A DNA stretch of 40,826 nucleotides from Fluviicola sp. (GCA_020849495.1 JADLGD010000023.1:1-40826), one strand, 5' to 3'; positions 17,382-26,763 are shown, counted from the stretch's first letter. The notes: generated by a model not told the origin, from the letters alone. A program made the numbers and translations.

Positions 17382-19262
17382 TTAAGAAGCCTTTTCGACT
17401 TCTTCCATGTCATTTTCAGCTATATCGTCTGGATCTTTCTCTACACGCAGATTATCGATGATAAATTCTTGACGCTCCGGTGTGTTTTTCCCCATATAAT
17501 AAGACAAAATCGTTTCAATCGAAGCGTCTTTTGTCAACAATACTGGTTCCAAGCGGATATCATCTCCAATAAAGTGTTTGAATTCATCTGGTGAGATCTC
17601 ACCCAAACCTTTAAATCGTGTGATTTCTGGATTTTTTCCTAACTCAGCAATCGCAGCTCGTCGTTCCTCTTCCGAATAACAATAAATCGTTTTCTTTTTA
17701 TTGCGCACACGGAACAAAGGCGTTTGCAACACATAGACGTGGTTACGCTTCACCAAATCAGGAAAGAATTGCAAAAAGAACGTCAATAACAACAAGCGAA
17801 TGTGCATACCATCGACATCGGCATCGGTTGCAATCACAATGTTATTGTAACGCAAGTTGTCCATATCTTCTTCAATATCCAGCGCTGCTTGAATCAAATT
17901 GAACTCTTCGTTTTCGTAAACCACTTTCTTCGTCAAACCATAACAATTGAGCGGCTTACCACGCAAAGAGAAAACGGCTTGTGTATTTACATCACGCGAT
18001 TTCGTAATTGATCCACTCGCAGAATCACCCTCGGTAATGAACAGGGTTGTCATCTCGCGTTTATCGTCTTTCAAATCCGTTAAATGCGTTCTGCAATCGC
18101 GCAATTTCTTATTGTGTAATGAAGATTTCTTCTGACGTTCACGAGCTAATTTTCGAATTCCAGAAAGTTCTTTACGTTCGCGTTCCGATTGTTTGATTTT
18201 CTTTTCAAGCGTATCCGCTACATCTGGGTGACGGTGCAAGTAATTATCCAACTTCTCTTTCAAGAAATCATTGATAAATGCACGCATCGATTTTCCTCCT
18301 GGTTCAATTTCTTGCGAACCTAACTTGGTTTTGGTTTGCGATTCAAACACTGGTTCAATCACCTTCACTGCAATTGCAGCTACAATCGATTGGCGAATAT
18401 CTGAAGCGTCGTAATCTTTTTTATAGAAATCACGAATTACTTTCGCGATGGATTCTCGGAAAGCACTTTGATGTGTACCACCCTGAGTTGTATGTTGACC
18501 ATTTACAAACGAATAATAATCTTCACCATACGTTTTCCCGTGTGTAAATGCTACTTCAATATCTTCATCCTCTAAATGGATAATTGGGTACAAAGGATCT
18601 CCATCCATGTTGTCTTCCAATAAATCCTTTAAACCGTCTTTTGATTGATACTTCTCCCCGTTGTAATAAATCGCCAATCCACGATTCAAGTAACAGTAAT
18701 TCCAGAACATTTTCACCAAATAAGGTGTTCTGAAACTGAATTTTTTAAAGATCGTATCGTCTGCAATGAATTCCACATAGGTTCCATTTGCTTCCGTTGT
18801 TTTTTCAATTGGAAATTCCTCCACCAATTCACCGCGACAGAAAGTTGCTTGTTTTTTCTCCCCCTCACGCACCGAATACACCATGAAGTATTCACTCAAA
18901 GCATTCACTGCCTTGGTACCTACTCCATTCAAACCAACTGATTTCTTAAATGCTTTGGAATCGTATTTTCCACCGGTATTCATTTTGGAAACTACTTCCA
19001 CAACTTTTCCCAATGGTATTCCGCGTCCGTAATCACGAACAGAAACTTTCCCGTCTTTCATTTTCACGTCGACGCGTTTTCCGTTCCCCATTACAAATTC
19101 ATCGATACAGTTATCGATCACCTCTTTCACCAAGATGTAAATACCATCATCTGCCGCGGAGCCATCTCCCAACTTACCGATGTACATCCCTGGACGCAGG
19201 CGAATATGCTCCTTCCAATCGAGCGAGCGTATATTGTCTTCCGTGTATTGATTTTCTGACAT
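17382..19262 (-). CDS. parE: DNA topoisomerase IV subunit B
   Basis: The 626-aa ATPase subunit. The GHKL ATP site is seen in [12 protein letters not shown] (Glu and Asn near residues 46-51), DYGRGIP (about 78-84) and [14 protein letters not shown]. The TOPRIM domain has [11 protein letters not shown] and [10 protein letters not shown], which bind Mg2+ for DNA cleavage with Par[10 protein letters not shown] near residue 22 is also typical. The length is normal for ParE and no gyrase-specific insert is visible. A perfect promoter box lies 23 nt upstream of the ATG, so parE heads the operon parE-nuclease-parC. Cytoplasmic, heterotetramer with ParC. Confidence 0.95.
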   Translation of the reverse strand: MSENQYTEDNIRSLDWKEHIRLRPGMYIGKLGDGSAADDGIYILVKEVIDNCIDEFVMGNGKRVDVKMKDGKVSVRDYGRGIPLGKVVEVVSKMNTGGKYDSKAFKKSVGLNGVGTKAVNALSEYFMVYSVREGEKKQATFCRGELVEEFPIEKTTEANGTYVEFIADDTIFKKFSFRTPYLVKMFWNYCYLNRGLAIYYNGEKYQSKDGLKDLLEDNMDGDPLYPIIHLEDEDIEVAFTHGKTYGEDYYSFVNGQHTTQGGTHQSAFRESIAKVIRDFYKKDYDASDIRQSIVAAIAVKVIEPVFESQTKTKLGSQEIEPGGKSMRAFINDFLKEKLDNYLHRHPDVADTLEKKIKQSERERKELSGIRKLARERQKKSSLHNKKLRDCRTHLTDLKDDKREMTTLFITEGDSASGSITKSRDVNTQAVFSLRGKPLNCYGLTKKVVYENEEFNLIQAALDIEEDMDNLRYNNIVIATDADVDGMHIRLLLLTFFLQFFPDLVKRNHVYVLQTPLFRVRNKKKTIYCYSEEERRAAIAELGKNPEITRFKGLGEISPDEFKHFIGDDIRLEPVLLTKDASIETILSYYMGKNTPERQEFIIDNLRVEKDPDDIAENDMEEVEKAS

Positions 19263-19285
19263 AGAACAAGAATCTGTGCAACAAA

Positions 19286-19293
19286 CAAAGATA
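19286..19293 (-). promoter_or_regulatory. -7 promoter box of the topoisomerase IV operon
   Basis: The minus strand reads TATCTTTG, a full match to TAnnTTTG, 23 nt before the parE ATG. Confidence 0.5.
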
Positions 19294-19383
19294 CACAGGT
19301 CGACCGCTTGTTTTACTTAGATTCAGAGTGAGTTATGAACTATTCAGCGTTAATTAAATTGCTTGTGAAAAATGCATCACGGG

Positions 19384-20391
19384 TCAATCATGTCTTCTCA
19401 ACCAACCTCTCTTCCAAAACACAAAAATAAGCACCACAGCAATCGTAATCATTATGCCCCAAGCCATGAAATAGCCGTTTTTCCATTTCAATTCGGGCAT
19501 GTTTTCAAAATTCATCCCGTAAACCCCCACAATAAAAGTCAATGGAATGAAAATAGCACTGGTTACCGTTAATACCTTCATCACTTCATTCATCCGCTGA
19601 CCTTGAATCGCGTAATACAAATTGGCAATCCCTTCCAGCATTTGTTTCTGTGCATCAATCTCATCCACTAAACTCATGCATGTATCCTTTAATTCGTGGT
19701 AATAATGCGAATTTTCTTCAACAATCAACTTGTTTTCAACATGATCCAATTGCAACAATAACTCCTTCATAGGAATGACTGTTTTTCTCAAATCAACCAA
19801 TTTTCTTTTTTCCCACTCCACCCTTCTATGTACTTCACTTTTAGGATTGCGCAAAACCAATTTATCTAAGATCTCAATGTCATGTCCGATTTTATCAACT
19901 ACCTCTGAATAATTATCAGTAATTGCCTCTAACATTCGAAACAACAAGAAATCAGGACCTTTGGAACGAATTTTACCTCGATTACTTTCCAAACGATCTC
20001 GAACAATCGGAAAGTGATCTGAAACCTTTTCCTGAAAAGAGACCAAGAAATTATCTCCCATCATAAAAGAAATGCGTTCTTTTTTCAATTCATACTTAGC
20101 TCCAGTTGTAGGCAACGCAGAAATGATTGAGAAGAAAATATATGAAGGATATTCTTCTAATCGAGGTCGTTTCGTATTGGTAAAAACATCTTCTTGGAGT
20201 AATTTATCTAAGCCCAAGTTTTCCATTAATCCTGTCAACTCCTCTTTATTAGCCAAAGAATGAATATTCAACCAATGCGTTAAATGCATTTCTTTTTCAG
20301 GCTTGAAATGTTCTGCAAAATAACGTTCATTGTCTTTATGAACTTGTAATTCTTCCTGATTATACTTGTAATGTTGAGCAACCTGATTCAT
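19384..20391 (-). CDS. corA: CorA-like magnesium/cobalt transporter
   Basis: A 335-aa protein with a long soluble cytoplasmic N-terminal domain (residues 1-about 265), rich in helices (KIGHDIEILDKLVL, then LKDTCMSLVDEIDAQKQMLE), and two C-terminal membrane helices (about 273-295 and 306-327). Between these is the family signature YGMNFENMPE; the GMN motif forms the mouth of the Mg2+ selective pore. CorA works as a homopentamer. The ATG at 20391 is preferred because a near-consensus -7 box lies just upstream; a TTG at 20475 would add 28 residues. It is separated by 121 bp from parE and is probably a single-gene unit. Confidence 0.92.
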   Translation of the reverse strand: MNQVAQHYKYNQEELQVHKDNERYFAEHFKPEKEMHLTHWLNIHSLANKEELTGLMENLGLDKLLQEDVFTNTKRPRLEEYPSYIFFSIISALPTTGAKYELKKERISFMMGDNFLVSFQEKVSDHFPIVRDRLESNRGKIRSKGPDFLLFRMLEAITDNYSEVVDKIGHDIEILDKLVLRNPKSEVHRRVEWEKRKLVDLRKTVIPMKELLLQLDHVENKLIVEENSHYYHELKDTCMSLVDEIDAQKQMLEGIANLYYAIQGQRMNEVMKVLTVTSAIFIPLTFIVGVYGMNFENMPELKWKNGYFMAWGIMITIAVVLIFVFWKRGWLRRHD

Positions 20392-20396
20392 AGAAA

Positions 20397-20404
20397 CAAA
20401 GCTG
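20397..20404 (-). promoter_or_regulatory. Possible -7 promoter box of corA
   Basis: The minus strand reads CAGCTTTG, 7 of 8 positions of TAnnTTTG, ending 5 nt before the ATG at 20391. It would favour this start and a nearly leaderless message. Confidence 0.25.
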
Positions 20405-20541
20405 TCATTTTTTTTTGGTTTTCTGAAACATTCTTTTGAAAAATGATCTTGGTACAATGCTTGTGCACATTTCAATCAATGAATACTACAAATCAGATGA
20501 AAGACGGACAAACTTTTACCTCGAAACATTAAATTACCTTT

Positions 20542-21135
20542 ATGAAAACATTCACCATCCTATTTTTTACATTTTCAACTTCATTGATTTACGCTCAATC
20601 AGACAGCATTTACGTTCATTTTGTTTACGGCTCAAAACCTTTATCAAAAGAAGAATCAAAATGGTTTGGAGGTAAACTTGGTGGACATGTTGGTTTAGAA
20701 GCAGGAAAAGACAGTGTGTTTCATTTCAATCCTGGAGGAAAAGTGAGGGCATTTGGAAAAGCGAACGAACGTGGAACTTGGGCACAATCGTATAGAAAAC
20801 AAATGCTTTGTTCGTTTGGATGTGATTCTGTAAAAACGTTGACCATTGCAATCCCTATTGATTCGAAGCAAAAAAAAGCCATCCAAGATAGCGCTTTGTA
20901 TTTTCTAGATCATTCACCTTATGCCTACTCTTTTTTTGGCATGCGCTGCACAGCTGCTTGTTATCATTTACTCTCAATCGGGGATCAATATCCAGATCTC
21001 ATCCCACAACAAATGGCACGAAAAAACTTCTACCCAAGAAAACTCCGGAAACGCTTGTTGAAGTTAGCCGAACAAAACAATTGGAAATGCTACACTACAC
21101 CAGGAAGCTCCAAAAGAAAATGGGATCACGACTGA
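20542..21135 (+). CDS. Secreted protein, possible permuted papain-like (NlpC/P60) fold
   Basis: A 197-aa protein with a signal peptide (MKTFTILFFTFSTSLIYAQ). The mature part has FGGKLGGHVGLEAGKDSVF early and GMRCTAACYHLLSIGDQYPD late. An early GxHVGL histidine and a late cysteine followed by a hydrophobic helix is the order expected of circularly permuted NlpC/P60-type cysteine hydrolases (LRAT/YiiX-like). The candidate catalytic pair is the His in GGHVGL and a Cys in RCTAAC. The tail is strongly basic (NFYPRKLRKRLLKLAEQ). I do not recognise an exact family and the catalytic reading is inference. A TACCTTTA box overlaps the ATG and therefore is not a usable promoter for this start. The gene is divergent from corA. 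Confidence 0.65.
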   Translation: MKTFTILFFTFSTSLIYAQSDSIYVHFVYGSKPLSKEESKWFGGKLGGHVGLEAGKDSVFHFNPGGKVRAFGKANERGTWAQSYRKQMLCSFGCDSVKTLTIAIPIDSKQKKAIQDSALYFLDHSPYAYSFFGMRCTAACYHLLSIGDQYPDLIPQQMARKNFYPRKLRKRLLKLAEQNNWKCYTTPGSSKRKWDHD

Positions 21136-21172
21136 ATGTTACTTAGGTAACGCAGCCATCTAATTGGATACT

Positions 21173-21180
21173 TAACTTTG
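21173..21180 (+). promoter_or_regulatory. -7 promoter box of the 31-aa ORF
   Basis: TAACTTTG, a full match to TAnnTTTG, 13 nt before the ATG of the small membrane peptide. This box is a main reason to believe that the small ORF is expressed. Confidence 0.5.
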
Positions 21181-21193
21181 AGAAAACAATTCT

Positions 21194-21289
21194 ATGAGCA
21201 ATACAGTTCTCATCATTATCGTAGTACTCATCGCGCATTTCGCAGTTGGAATCTACTTTCTAATTAAAAAACTGGGAGGTAAAAACTAG
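21194..21289 (+). CDS. Small single-pass membrane protein (31 aa)
   Basis: A 31-codon ORF starting MSNTVLIIIVVLIAHFAVG and ending with a basic KKLGGKN tail. Residues 4-24 form one hydrophobic helix with a central His and Phe; the basic tail should stay in the cytoplasm. A perfect promoter box precedes it. Its stop codon TAG lies in a CTAG shared with the stop codon of the convergent patatin gene, so the two genes overlap by 4 nt tail to tail. No family name is known to me. It could be a small membrane regulator or subunit. Confidence 0.6.
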   Translation: MSNTVLIIIVVLIAHFAVGIYFLIKKLGGKN

Positions 21290-23520
21290 CTGTGAAGTTG
21301 CATCAATTGCACCAAGCGATTCAAAGCAGCCTGATTACTTGGCCGTTTCATTGACTTGCGGATCAACTCGCGTTCTTTCTGGGTTAAATGCCAAGACAAA
21401 CTGATACGGTCAGTTGGTTCTGTTCTCAAATTAAACGTAGCGATTTCAAAGCGATAAGGTAAATGTTTCGCGTAAGCCAACAACAATTGATCTTGATCAA
21501 AATCTTGCGTTTCTGGAAAGTTGGAGATATTACTCATCAATGGCTCAATGAATTTATCCAAAAATGACAATGATTTCGTACGGTCTTTTAAAATTACTTT
21601 TTTAGTATCTCTGATTTGAACCATCAACACACCGGAAGTTTCTTTTGAAATCCAATCTTCCATCGATTGCAACCACTGAATAGTTGTTTTCGCTCCAAAA
21701 TTATCCCTCGCTCCGGCATCCATTACCTGAATTTTTGGACTTGTAGGTAAAGTCGTCATCGGCAAGACGTACGGAAAAGTTGAATTCATTCGCAACACCG
21801 AAGTCAAACGTAAGCGATCCATTTGAGCCTTTCCAAACAATGAAAACCCATCCACATGTTCGTAGGATTTCTCTAAACCTGTTGTCGACTCTTCACATTG
21901 CATAAAACTCAAGGACTGACTCGCCAATAGCAACCTTCTTCCATCATTGACAATTGCAGGAGCAAAAATCATAACAGGTACCAATCCTTTTTGCTCAGGT
22001 ACAGAATAGTAACTCATCGATTGATTCAAAATTCCACCTGTTTTTTCATTTAAATCGTTTTCAAAAGCCATTCCTCGATCATAGGAGTAATTCCCTACTC
22101 CATGCATGGCAGATTGATACCTGAAAAACAAATCATTGGTTGAAGCAGCAAACGACATCCGATTCAATAAATCACTTGAGATTGCTTCGTAGTATTGCGG
22201 TTGATTGACATCTTTTCCTGCTAATTTCAAAGAACGAAAATAACTTGCCCCCACCATTCCTCCTGACGCACCTGTAATTAATGCTATGTGCTTTGTCGAT
22301 TGACCTTTTGTGATTGAATCACACAAACGCAACACATCAAACACCCAAGCCGCACTTCTACTTCCACCTCCAGAGGTATTCACAATCACCAAAAGTGGTT
22401 TTTCGTTTTTTGTCCGCTGTTTCCAGTTGGTCAATAAGGAATGATAACGCTCTAAATCCGCCTGCTGCTTTAAAGTATCACGAGACAAGGAATCCAAAAC
22501 CTCCATATTGTATGCAACTCGTTGCTTGTAGGTAAAACCGTAGGCATGGGTTTCAAATCCAAACAATCCATACTTGACAGAAAGTGCATCAATGAGCAGA
22601 AAAACCACCAACAAAAGTGGGTATGTCCAGAATTTAAACCAAGACAAAATCGCGCTAAAAACCATTAATAAAATGGTCAATAAAAGCACGATACTCATAG
22701 CTGCAGGCACATCAAAAGCAGCGCCGCCTCCAAATAAACCCAACAAAACAAAAGCGATGATGGTGGCGATTTCAAAAAATGAAGTAGATATTTTATTTTG
22801 CTCAAACACTGATTGCAACAAAGCTGGCTGGTAATGTTTCGTTGAACGACATTGTTGAATCTTCATTCTTCGACCTAAATACCAATACAAATGATGTTGG
22901 TGTTCAGCTCTCCATTTCAAATTGCGCCCTCTTGAAAAACGTTCCCAGCGTGTTTTTCTCACAGATGGCAAATCCTTTAGTTTCCCTAAATCATAGATGT
23001 TTTTGTTGATCGGAAAGAAATACAACAATGAAATACCAATGTATAAAGCAAAGCCCAAAACATACCCTAAAATATAAGTCAGCAACTCATTCGTTGAAGC
23101 AAATTCTTGTTCGCGCTGAAATTGCCACATTTCGGTTAAATAAACGATAGAAAACACCAATGGAATGGTACTATTATTTACACAAAACTTTACAAATGGC
23201 TTGTTCACCATTGCTAAAAACGGAAAATAAGTCGCCAATCGCTGATATGAATAAGAATGAAAAGCCATTGTCAATCCACCAAACGAAAAACCAATGAATA
23301 GAAACGACCATAAATTGATGGTGCCACCGTATTCAGGAGAAAGGAACAAAAAGGAAATTCCAAAACCTCTTCCAATTGAATCGGTAATGATTAAAAAGAA
23401 AAAGACCCAATACAACAAACCAACTAAATTGTGTTTGAGATGGTAAATCAATAAAGTAATTGGAAAAAAATAACGGAGATTGAACCAAGCGCTTTTACAA
23501 TATGTCCAAAATCCGTTCAT
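21286..23520 (-). CDS. Membrane-anchored patatin-like phospholipase
   Basis: A 744-aa protein in two parts. Residues 1-about 345 are a membrane domain with about eight hydrophobic segments. Residues about 370-744 are a patatin-like lipase domain with the oxyanion segment NTSGGGSRSAAW, the nucleophile in GASGG (Ser419, in ALITGASGGMVGAS) and the second catalytic residue in DAGARDNFG (Asp601). Patatins hydrolyse acyl esters of phospholipids with a Ser-Asp dyad. By topology the lipase domain should face the cytoplasm, because no signal peptide precedes it, but this is not certain. It starts 4 nt after the ureohydrolase stop codon and is the last gene of that operon. The combination of a long membrane region and patatin is a Bacteroidota-type architecture of unknown role. 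Confidence 0.82.
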   Translation of the reverse strand: MNGFWTYCKSAWFNLRYFFPITLLIYHLKHNLVGLLYWVFFFLIITDSIGRGFGISFLFLSPEYGGTINLWSFLFIGFSFGGLTMAFHSYSYQRLATYFPFLAMVNKPFVKFCVNNSTIPLVFSIVYLTEMWQFQREQEFASTNELLTYILGYVLGFALYIGISLLYFFPINKNIYDLGKLKDLPSVRKTRWERFSRGRNLKWRAEHQHHLYWYLGRRMKIQQCRSTKHYQPALLQSVFEQNKISTSFFEIATIIAFVLLGLFGGGAAFDVPAAMSIVLLLTILLMVFSAILSWFKFWTYPLLLVVFLLIDALSVKYGLFGFETHAYGFTYKQRVAYNMEVLDSLSRDTLKQQADLERYHSLLTNWKQRTKNEKPLLVIVNTSGGGSRSAAWVFDVLRLCDSITKGQSTKHIALITGASGGMVGASYFRSLKLAGKDVNQPQYYEAISSDLLNRMSFAASTNDLFFRYQSAMHGVGNYSYDRGMAFENDLNEKTGGILNQSMSYYSVPEQKGLVPVMIFAPAIVNDGRRLLLASQSLSFMQCEESTTGLEKSYEHVDGFSLFGKAQMDRLRLTSVLRMNSTFPYVLPMTTLPTSPKIQVMDAGARDNFGAKTTIQWLQSMEDWISKETSGVLMVQIRDTKKVILKDRTKSLSFLDKFIEPLMSNISNFPETQDFDQDQLLLAYAKHLPYRFEIATFNLRTEPTDRISLSWHLTQKERELIRKSMKRPSNQAALNRLVQLMQLHS

Positions 23521-23524
23521 GCAC

Positions 23525-24520
23525 TTAAGATAGTATTATTTTCAGAAAGTTGGATTGAAATTTAATAAAATCAGACACCAGATAACTCAATGATTTGCCC
23601 ACTATTTTGTTTTCAAGGTCATTTTGTGGAGCAGCCTCTGGCAAATGAAGATAAGCAATTGGAAGATTGCTACTCATTTTCCGAATGTAATACCTTGCTT
23701 GTTCAAGCGTAACTCCACTTGGTGTAAAAGCACTGGAAGGCATTCCGATAATAGCATCCATATCCAATTCTAAGCCAGTAAGCTGATGTTGTTGTTGCTG
23801 AATAATTCGATCAATATCTAGATTAAATTGCTTTGGTTCATCAATCCAAGATTCAAAAAATGCAGTTGTTGCCTTCATTTTTTTGAGAACATCCAAAATG
23901 TACTGATTGTTATACGATTCATGCAAACCCAACACCGAATAATTTCTTAAAAGCCCTTCTTCAAATGCATAGGAAAAGGGATTTCCAGAATGTCTACCTT
24001 CCAAAGCGCGGGTATCAGCATGTGGATCCAAATTCACGACATCAATGGGGCCATTGTTTTTTTTAGCTACACCTTTGATCAATCCAAACGCATTATTATG
24101 TCCACCACCAATAACTATTGGTATTCCGCCATTTGCATGTATTTCTCCTGCCCATGCAGAAATCAATGTATCTAAATCTTGAACAGCCTCACTTGAAACA
24201 GGACAATTCTCAATTACAGGGGCGATTAAGCCATGTATACAAATCAATTTTCCGTTTAAGAATTCATTCGATTGCATTCCACAAAATCGCGGAATAAATG
24301 CAGGGAAAGCATTTCTAGCACCAGAAAAACCACCGTTTACTTGCGGACCAATATCCTCGCAAATGCCTAGAATATGAAATTTACTTTGCTTCCAATCCGA
24401 ATCATTTTGACGAAACAACAATTCTTGTCCAATACGAGTTTCACCTTCTCTTTTACTAATCCATTGCTTTTTTTGATCAGCAGATGGAAACTGCAATTGA
24501 AAATAAGTTGATTCAAGCAT
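23525..24520 (-). CDS. Ureohydrolase (arginase/formimidoylglutamase family)
   Basis: A 331-aa member of the arginase superfamily. All metal ligands of the binuclear Mn2+ site are visible: His141 in GGGHNNAF, Asp165, His167 and Asp169 in NLDPHADTR, and Asp253 and Asp255 in ELDMDAI. The sequence around MPSSAFTPSGV is typical of Bacteroidota proteins annotated as formimidoylglutamase, the histidine-degradation step that releases formamide from formimidoylglutamate. Arginase or agmatinase activity cannot be excluded; no other hut gene is in the window. It overlaps the thioesterase gene by 8 nt, pointing to translational coupling, and is followed 4 nt later by the patatin gene. Confidence 0.85.
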   Translation of the reverse strand: MLESTYFQLQFPSADQKKQWISKREGETRIGQELLFRQNDSDWKQSKFHILGICEDIGPQVNGGFSGARNAFPAFIPRFCGMQSNEFLNGKLICIHGLIAPVIENCPVSSEAVQDLDTLISAWAGEIHANGGIPIVIGGGHNNAFGLIKGVAKKNNGPIDVVNLDPHADTRALEGRHSGNPFSYAFEEGLLRNYSVLGLHESYNNQYILDVLKKMKATTAFFESWIDEPKQFNLDIDRIIQQQQHQLTGLELDMDAIIGMPSSAFTPSGVTLEQARYYIRKMSSNLPIAYLHLPEAAPQNDLENKIVGKSLSYLVSDFIKFQSNFLKIILS

Positions 24521-24932
24521 ATTGAAATTTTTCGATTAATTCTACAAAGTTGGTTGGAGGAGAAATTGGTCGCATGGTCTCTTTTGACACAAACACCAAA
24601 GTCGTTTTCCCAAAACACAACTTATCCCCTTTTTCATTGTGAATCGTATATTCAAAAAATAAACGTGGGCCTTTTAATTCTGTAATCGAAGTTGTCACCT
24701 CTAGAGCATCATCATACAAAGCAGGTTTGTAGTAATCCACTTCAAAATGGCTCACAGGCAACATGACGCCTTCTTCTTCTAATTGGCGGTAGCTCATTCC
24801 AAGAGAACGCATTGCTTCCACCCTTCCAACTTCAAAATACGATGCGTAATTACCGTAATAACAATAACCCATTTGATCGGTTTCTCCATAGCGAACCCTA
24901 ACTGTTACAGCATGTTGAAAACTACATTTCAT
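24513..24932 (-). CDS. Acyl-CoA thioesterase, 4HBT hotdog family (YbgC-like)
   Basis: A 139-aa hotdog-fold protein with the family signature VRYGETDQMGYCYYGNYASYFE (shown in part: YGETDQMGYCYYGNYASYF). The conserved Asp of this segment is the catalytic residue in 4-hydroxybenzoyl-CoA thioesterase relatives. It also has VDYYKPALYDDALEV and KGPRLFFEYTIHN. It hydrolyses acyl-CoA thioesters; the in vivo substrate is unknown. The ATG at 24932 is chosen over a TTG at 24941, since a perfect promoter box lies at 24939-24946 and would overlap the longer form. It is the first gene of the thioesterase-ureohydrolase-patatin operon and overlaps the second gene by 8 nt. Confidence 0.9.
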   Translation of the reverse strand: MKCSFQHAVTVRVRYGETDQMGYCYYGNYASYFEVGRVEAMRSLGMSYRQLEEEGVMLPVSHFEVDYYKPALYDDALEVTTSITELKGPRLFFEYTIHNEKGDKLCFGKTTLVFVSKETMRPISPPTNFVELIEKFQYA

Positions 24933-24938
24933 GTATAT

Positions 24939-24946
24939 CAAAATTA
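24939..24946 (-). promoter_or_regulatory. -7 promoter box of the thioesterase operon
   Basis: The minus strand reads TAATTTTG, a full match to TAnnTTTG, only 6 nt before the ATG at 24932, so a nearly leaderless message is expected. Confidence 0.4.
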
Positions 24947-25295
24947 GATTTAAGAAAGACGTGAAAATTTAGCGCAATTTACGTATTAATTCGTACTTTC
25001 GAGCAATAGATAAAATTCTGGTTGTTCGATATTTTTTCACCATTAATCAGAAATTTAACATAATTCATCGAAAAAAACGTTATAGTAAACAGGATGTGAT
25101 TTTTGTATTGAAGCTAAGCTTTAACCCAAAGCAAAACTTTTCAAATAATCAACCCCTTTTGAACTTTTTTTTTCACTTTTTTATGTAAATATTTGTCTCA
25201 ACCAAATTTCAAGGGGCATTTAATCGCTTTTTGAGGTGGTTACGAGCTAAAAAAATTATTAACAAACCATATTAACAAATAAAACAATCTGCTAA
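24947..25295. other. AT-rich intergenic region upstream of dnaA
   Basis: About 350 bp between the divergent thioesterase and dnaA genes. No ORF, tRNA or clear TAnnTTTG box for dnaA was found. I looked for DnaA boxes (TTATCCACA and close variants) and found none, so an oriC here is not supported. Just before dnaA there is a direct repeat of ATTAACAAA (25258-25266 and 25271-25279, 13 bp apart). Long T runs lie around 25164-25182. Confidence 0.6.
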
Positions 25296-26726
25296 ATGAG
25301 TGCCAATCATGACGCTATTTGGAGTTCTTGTCTCAAAGTAATTAAGGATAATTTACCTCTTCAAGCTTATAAAACTTGGTTTGAACCAATTGTCCCAGTT
25401 AAATTGGATAATTTCGTTCTTACAATTCAAGTACCTTCTCACTTCTTTTACGAGTGGTTAGAAGAACATTATATTACTTTATTGAAAAAGGTAATTAAAA
25501 AAGAAATTGGAGCTGAAGGACAGTTGGAATATAGTATTGTAATGGAAAATTCCGCTAACAATTCTAATCCATACACCGTTAAGTTACCAGCATCGAATAA
25601 AAAAGCTGTTAAAAACGCTCCTGTTAATATGCCTATTAACATCAGTGATAACCCGATTAAAAATCCTTTCATCATTCCAGGATTGAAAAAAGTGAACGTT
25701 GATTCTAATTTGAATCCTTCGTATTCTTTTGAAAATTTTGTAGAAGGTGATTGCAATAGACTTGCTCGTTCCGCTGGATATGCTGTAGCGAACAAGCCAG
25801 GTGGAACTGCTTTTAATCCATTATTGATTTACGGTGGAGTTGGTTTAGGAAAAACGCATTTGGCACATGCAATTGGAATCGGTGTTAAAAACCAAAGTCC
25901 AAACAAAACGGTTCTTTACGTTAGCTCTGAGAAATTTGCACATCAATTCATCGATGCAGTTCGAAATGGTACAACAAATGATTTCATTCATTTCTATCAA
26001 ATGATCGATGTATTGATCATTGATGATGTACAATTCTTCTCTGGAAAAGAAAAAACACAAGATGTATTCTTCCATATTTTCAATCACTTGCACCAAAATG
26101 GCAAACAGATTATTTTGACATCTGATAAACCACCAGTAGAAATGCAAGGAATGGAGCAACGTTTATTGTCTCGTTTCAAATGGGGATTATCGGCAGATTT
26201 GTCAACTCCAGATCTAGAGACGCGTATTGCTATCATGGAGAAAAAAATGTATGGAAACGGTATCGAACTTCCAAGAGAAGTAGTAGAATACCTAGCATAC
26301 AGCATCAACACAAACATCCGTGAAATGGAAGGTGCAATGACCTCATTGTTAGCTCAAGCGTCATTGAACAAGAAAGCAATCACATTGGAATTAGCGAAAC
26401 AAATGATCGACAAGTTTGTGAAAAACACAGCTCGTGAGGTCTCTATCGACTACATTCAAAAAGTGGTTTGCGATTATTTCGACCTTCCTATCGAAATGTT
26501 GAAATCGAAAACACGTAAACGTGAAGTAGTACAAGCTCGTCAGATTTCCATGTATTTCTCTAAGAAAATGACCAAATCATCTTTGGCAAGTATTGGAGCA
26601 CATTGCGGAGGAAAAGACCACGCTACGGTACTTCACGCTTGTAGAACAGTGATGAATCTATCTGAAACGGATAAACAATTCAGAGTTTATTTGGAAGATT
26701 TAGAAAAGAAATTGACCATTCAATAA
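25296..26726 (+). CDS. dnaA: Chromosomal replication initiator DnaA
   Basis: A 476-aa AAA+ initiator with all four domains: domain I (residues 1-about 80, WSSCLKVIKDNLPLQAYKTW), a linker (about 85-135), the ATPase domain with Walker A GGVGLGKT (180-187) and Walker B LIIDDVQF (240-247), and DNA-binding domain IV (about 380-476) with the signature CGGKDHATVLHACRTV. It unwinds the origin after binding DnaA boxes in its ATP form. The ATG at 25296 begins directly with conserved domain I. No neighbouring dnaN or recF, which is usual for Bacteroidota. A strong terminator follows, so dnaA is a single-gene unit. Confidence 0.97.
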   Translation: MSANHDAIWSSCLKVIKDNLPLQAYKTWFEPIVPVKLDNFVLTIQVPSHFFYEWLEEHYITLLKKVIKKEIGAEGQLEYSIVMENSANNSNPYTVKLPASNKKAVKNAPVNMPINISDNPIKNPFIIPGLKKVNVDSNLNPSYSFENFVEGDCNRLARSAGYAVANKPGGTAFNPLLIYGGVGLGKTHLAHAIGIGVKNQSPNKTVLYVSSEKFAHQFIDAVRNGTTNDFIHFYQMIDVLIIDDVQFFSGKEKTQDVFFHIFNHLHQNGKQIILTSDKPPVEMQGMEQRLLSRFKWGLSADLSTPDLETRIAIMEKKMYGNGIELPREVVEYLAYSINTNIREMEGAMTSLLAQASLNKKAITLELAKQMIDKFVKNTAREVSIDYIQKVVCDYFDLPIEMLKSKTRKREVVQARQISMYFSKKMTKSSLASIGAHCGGKDHATVLHACRTVMNLSETDKQFRVYLEDLEKKLTIQ

Positions 26727-26732
26727 ATAACA

Positions 26733-26763
26733 AATCCCGGACAGTTGTTCGGGATTTTTTTTT
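26733..26763 (+). terminator. Intrinsic terminator of dnaA
   Basis: AATCCCGGAC and GTTCGGGATT form a 10-bp stem (one G-U pair) around AGTT, followed by a run of eight further T after the stem's own TT. It lies 6 nt past the dnaA stop codon. Confidence 0.9.

Noticed and set aside
20535..20542. TACCTTTA as promoter of the gene at 20542
   Set aside because: It overlaps the ATG, so transcription would begin inside the gene; probably coincidence.
24947..25295. Origin of replication next to dnaA
   Set aside because: No DnaA boxes were found and in Bacteroidota oriC is often not next to dnaA.
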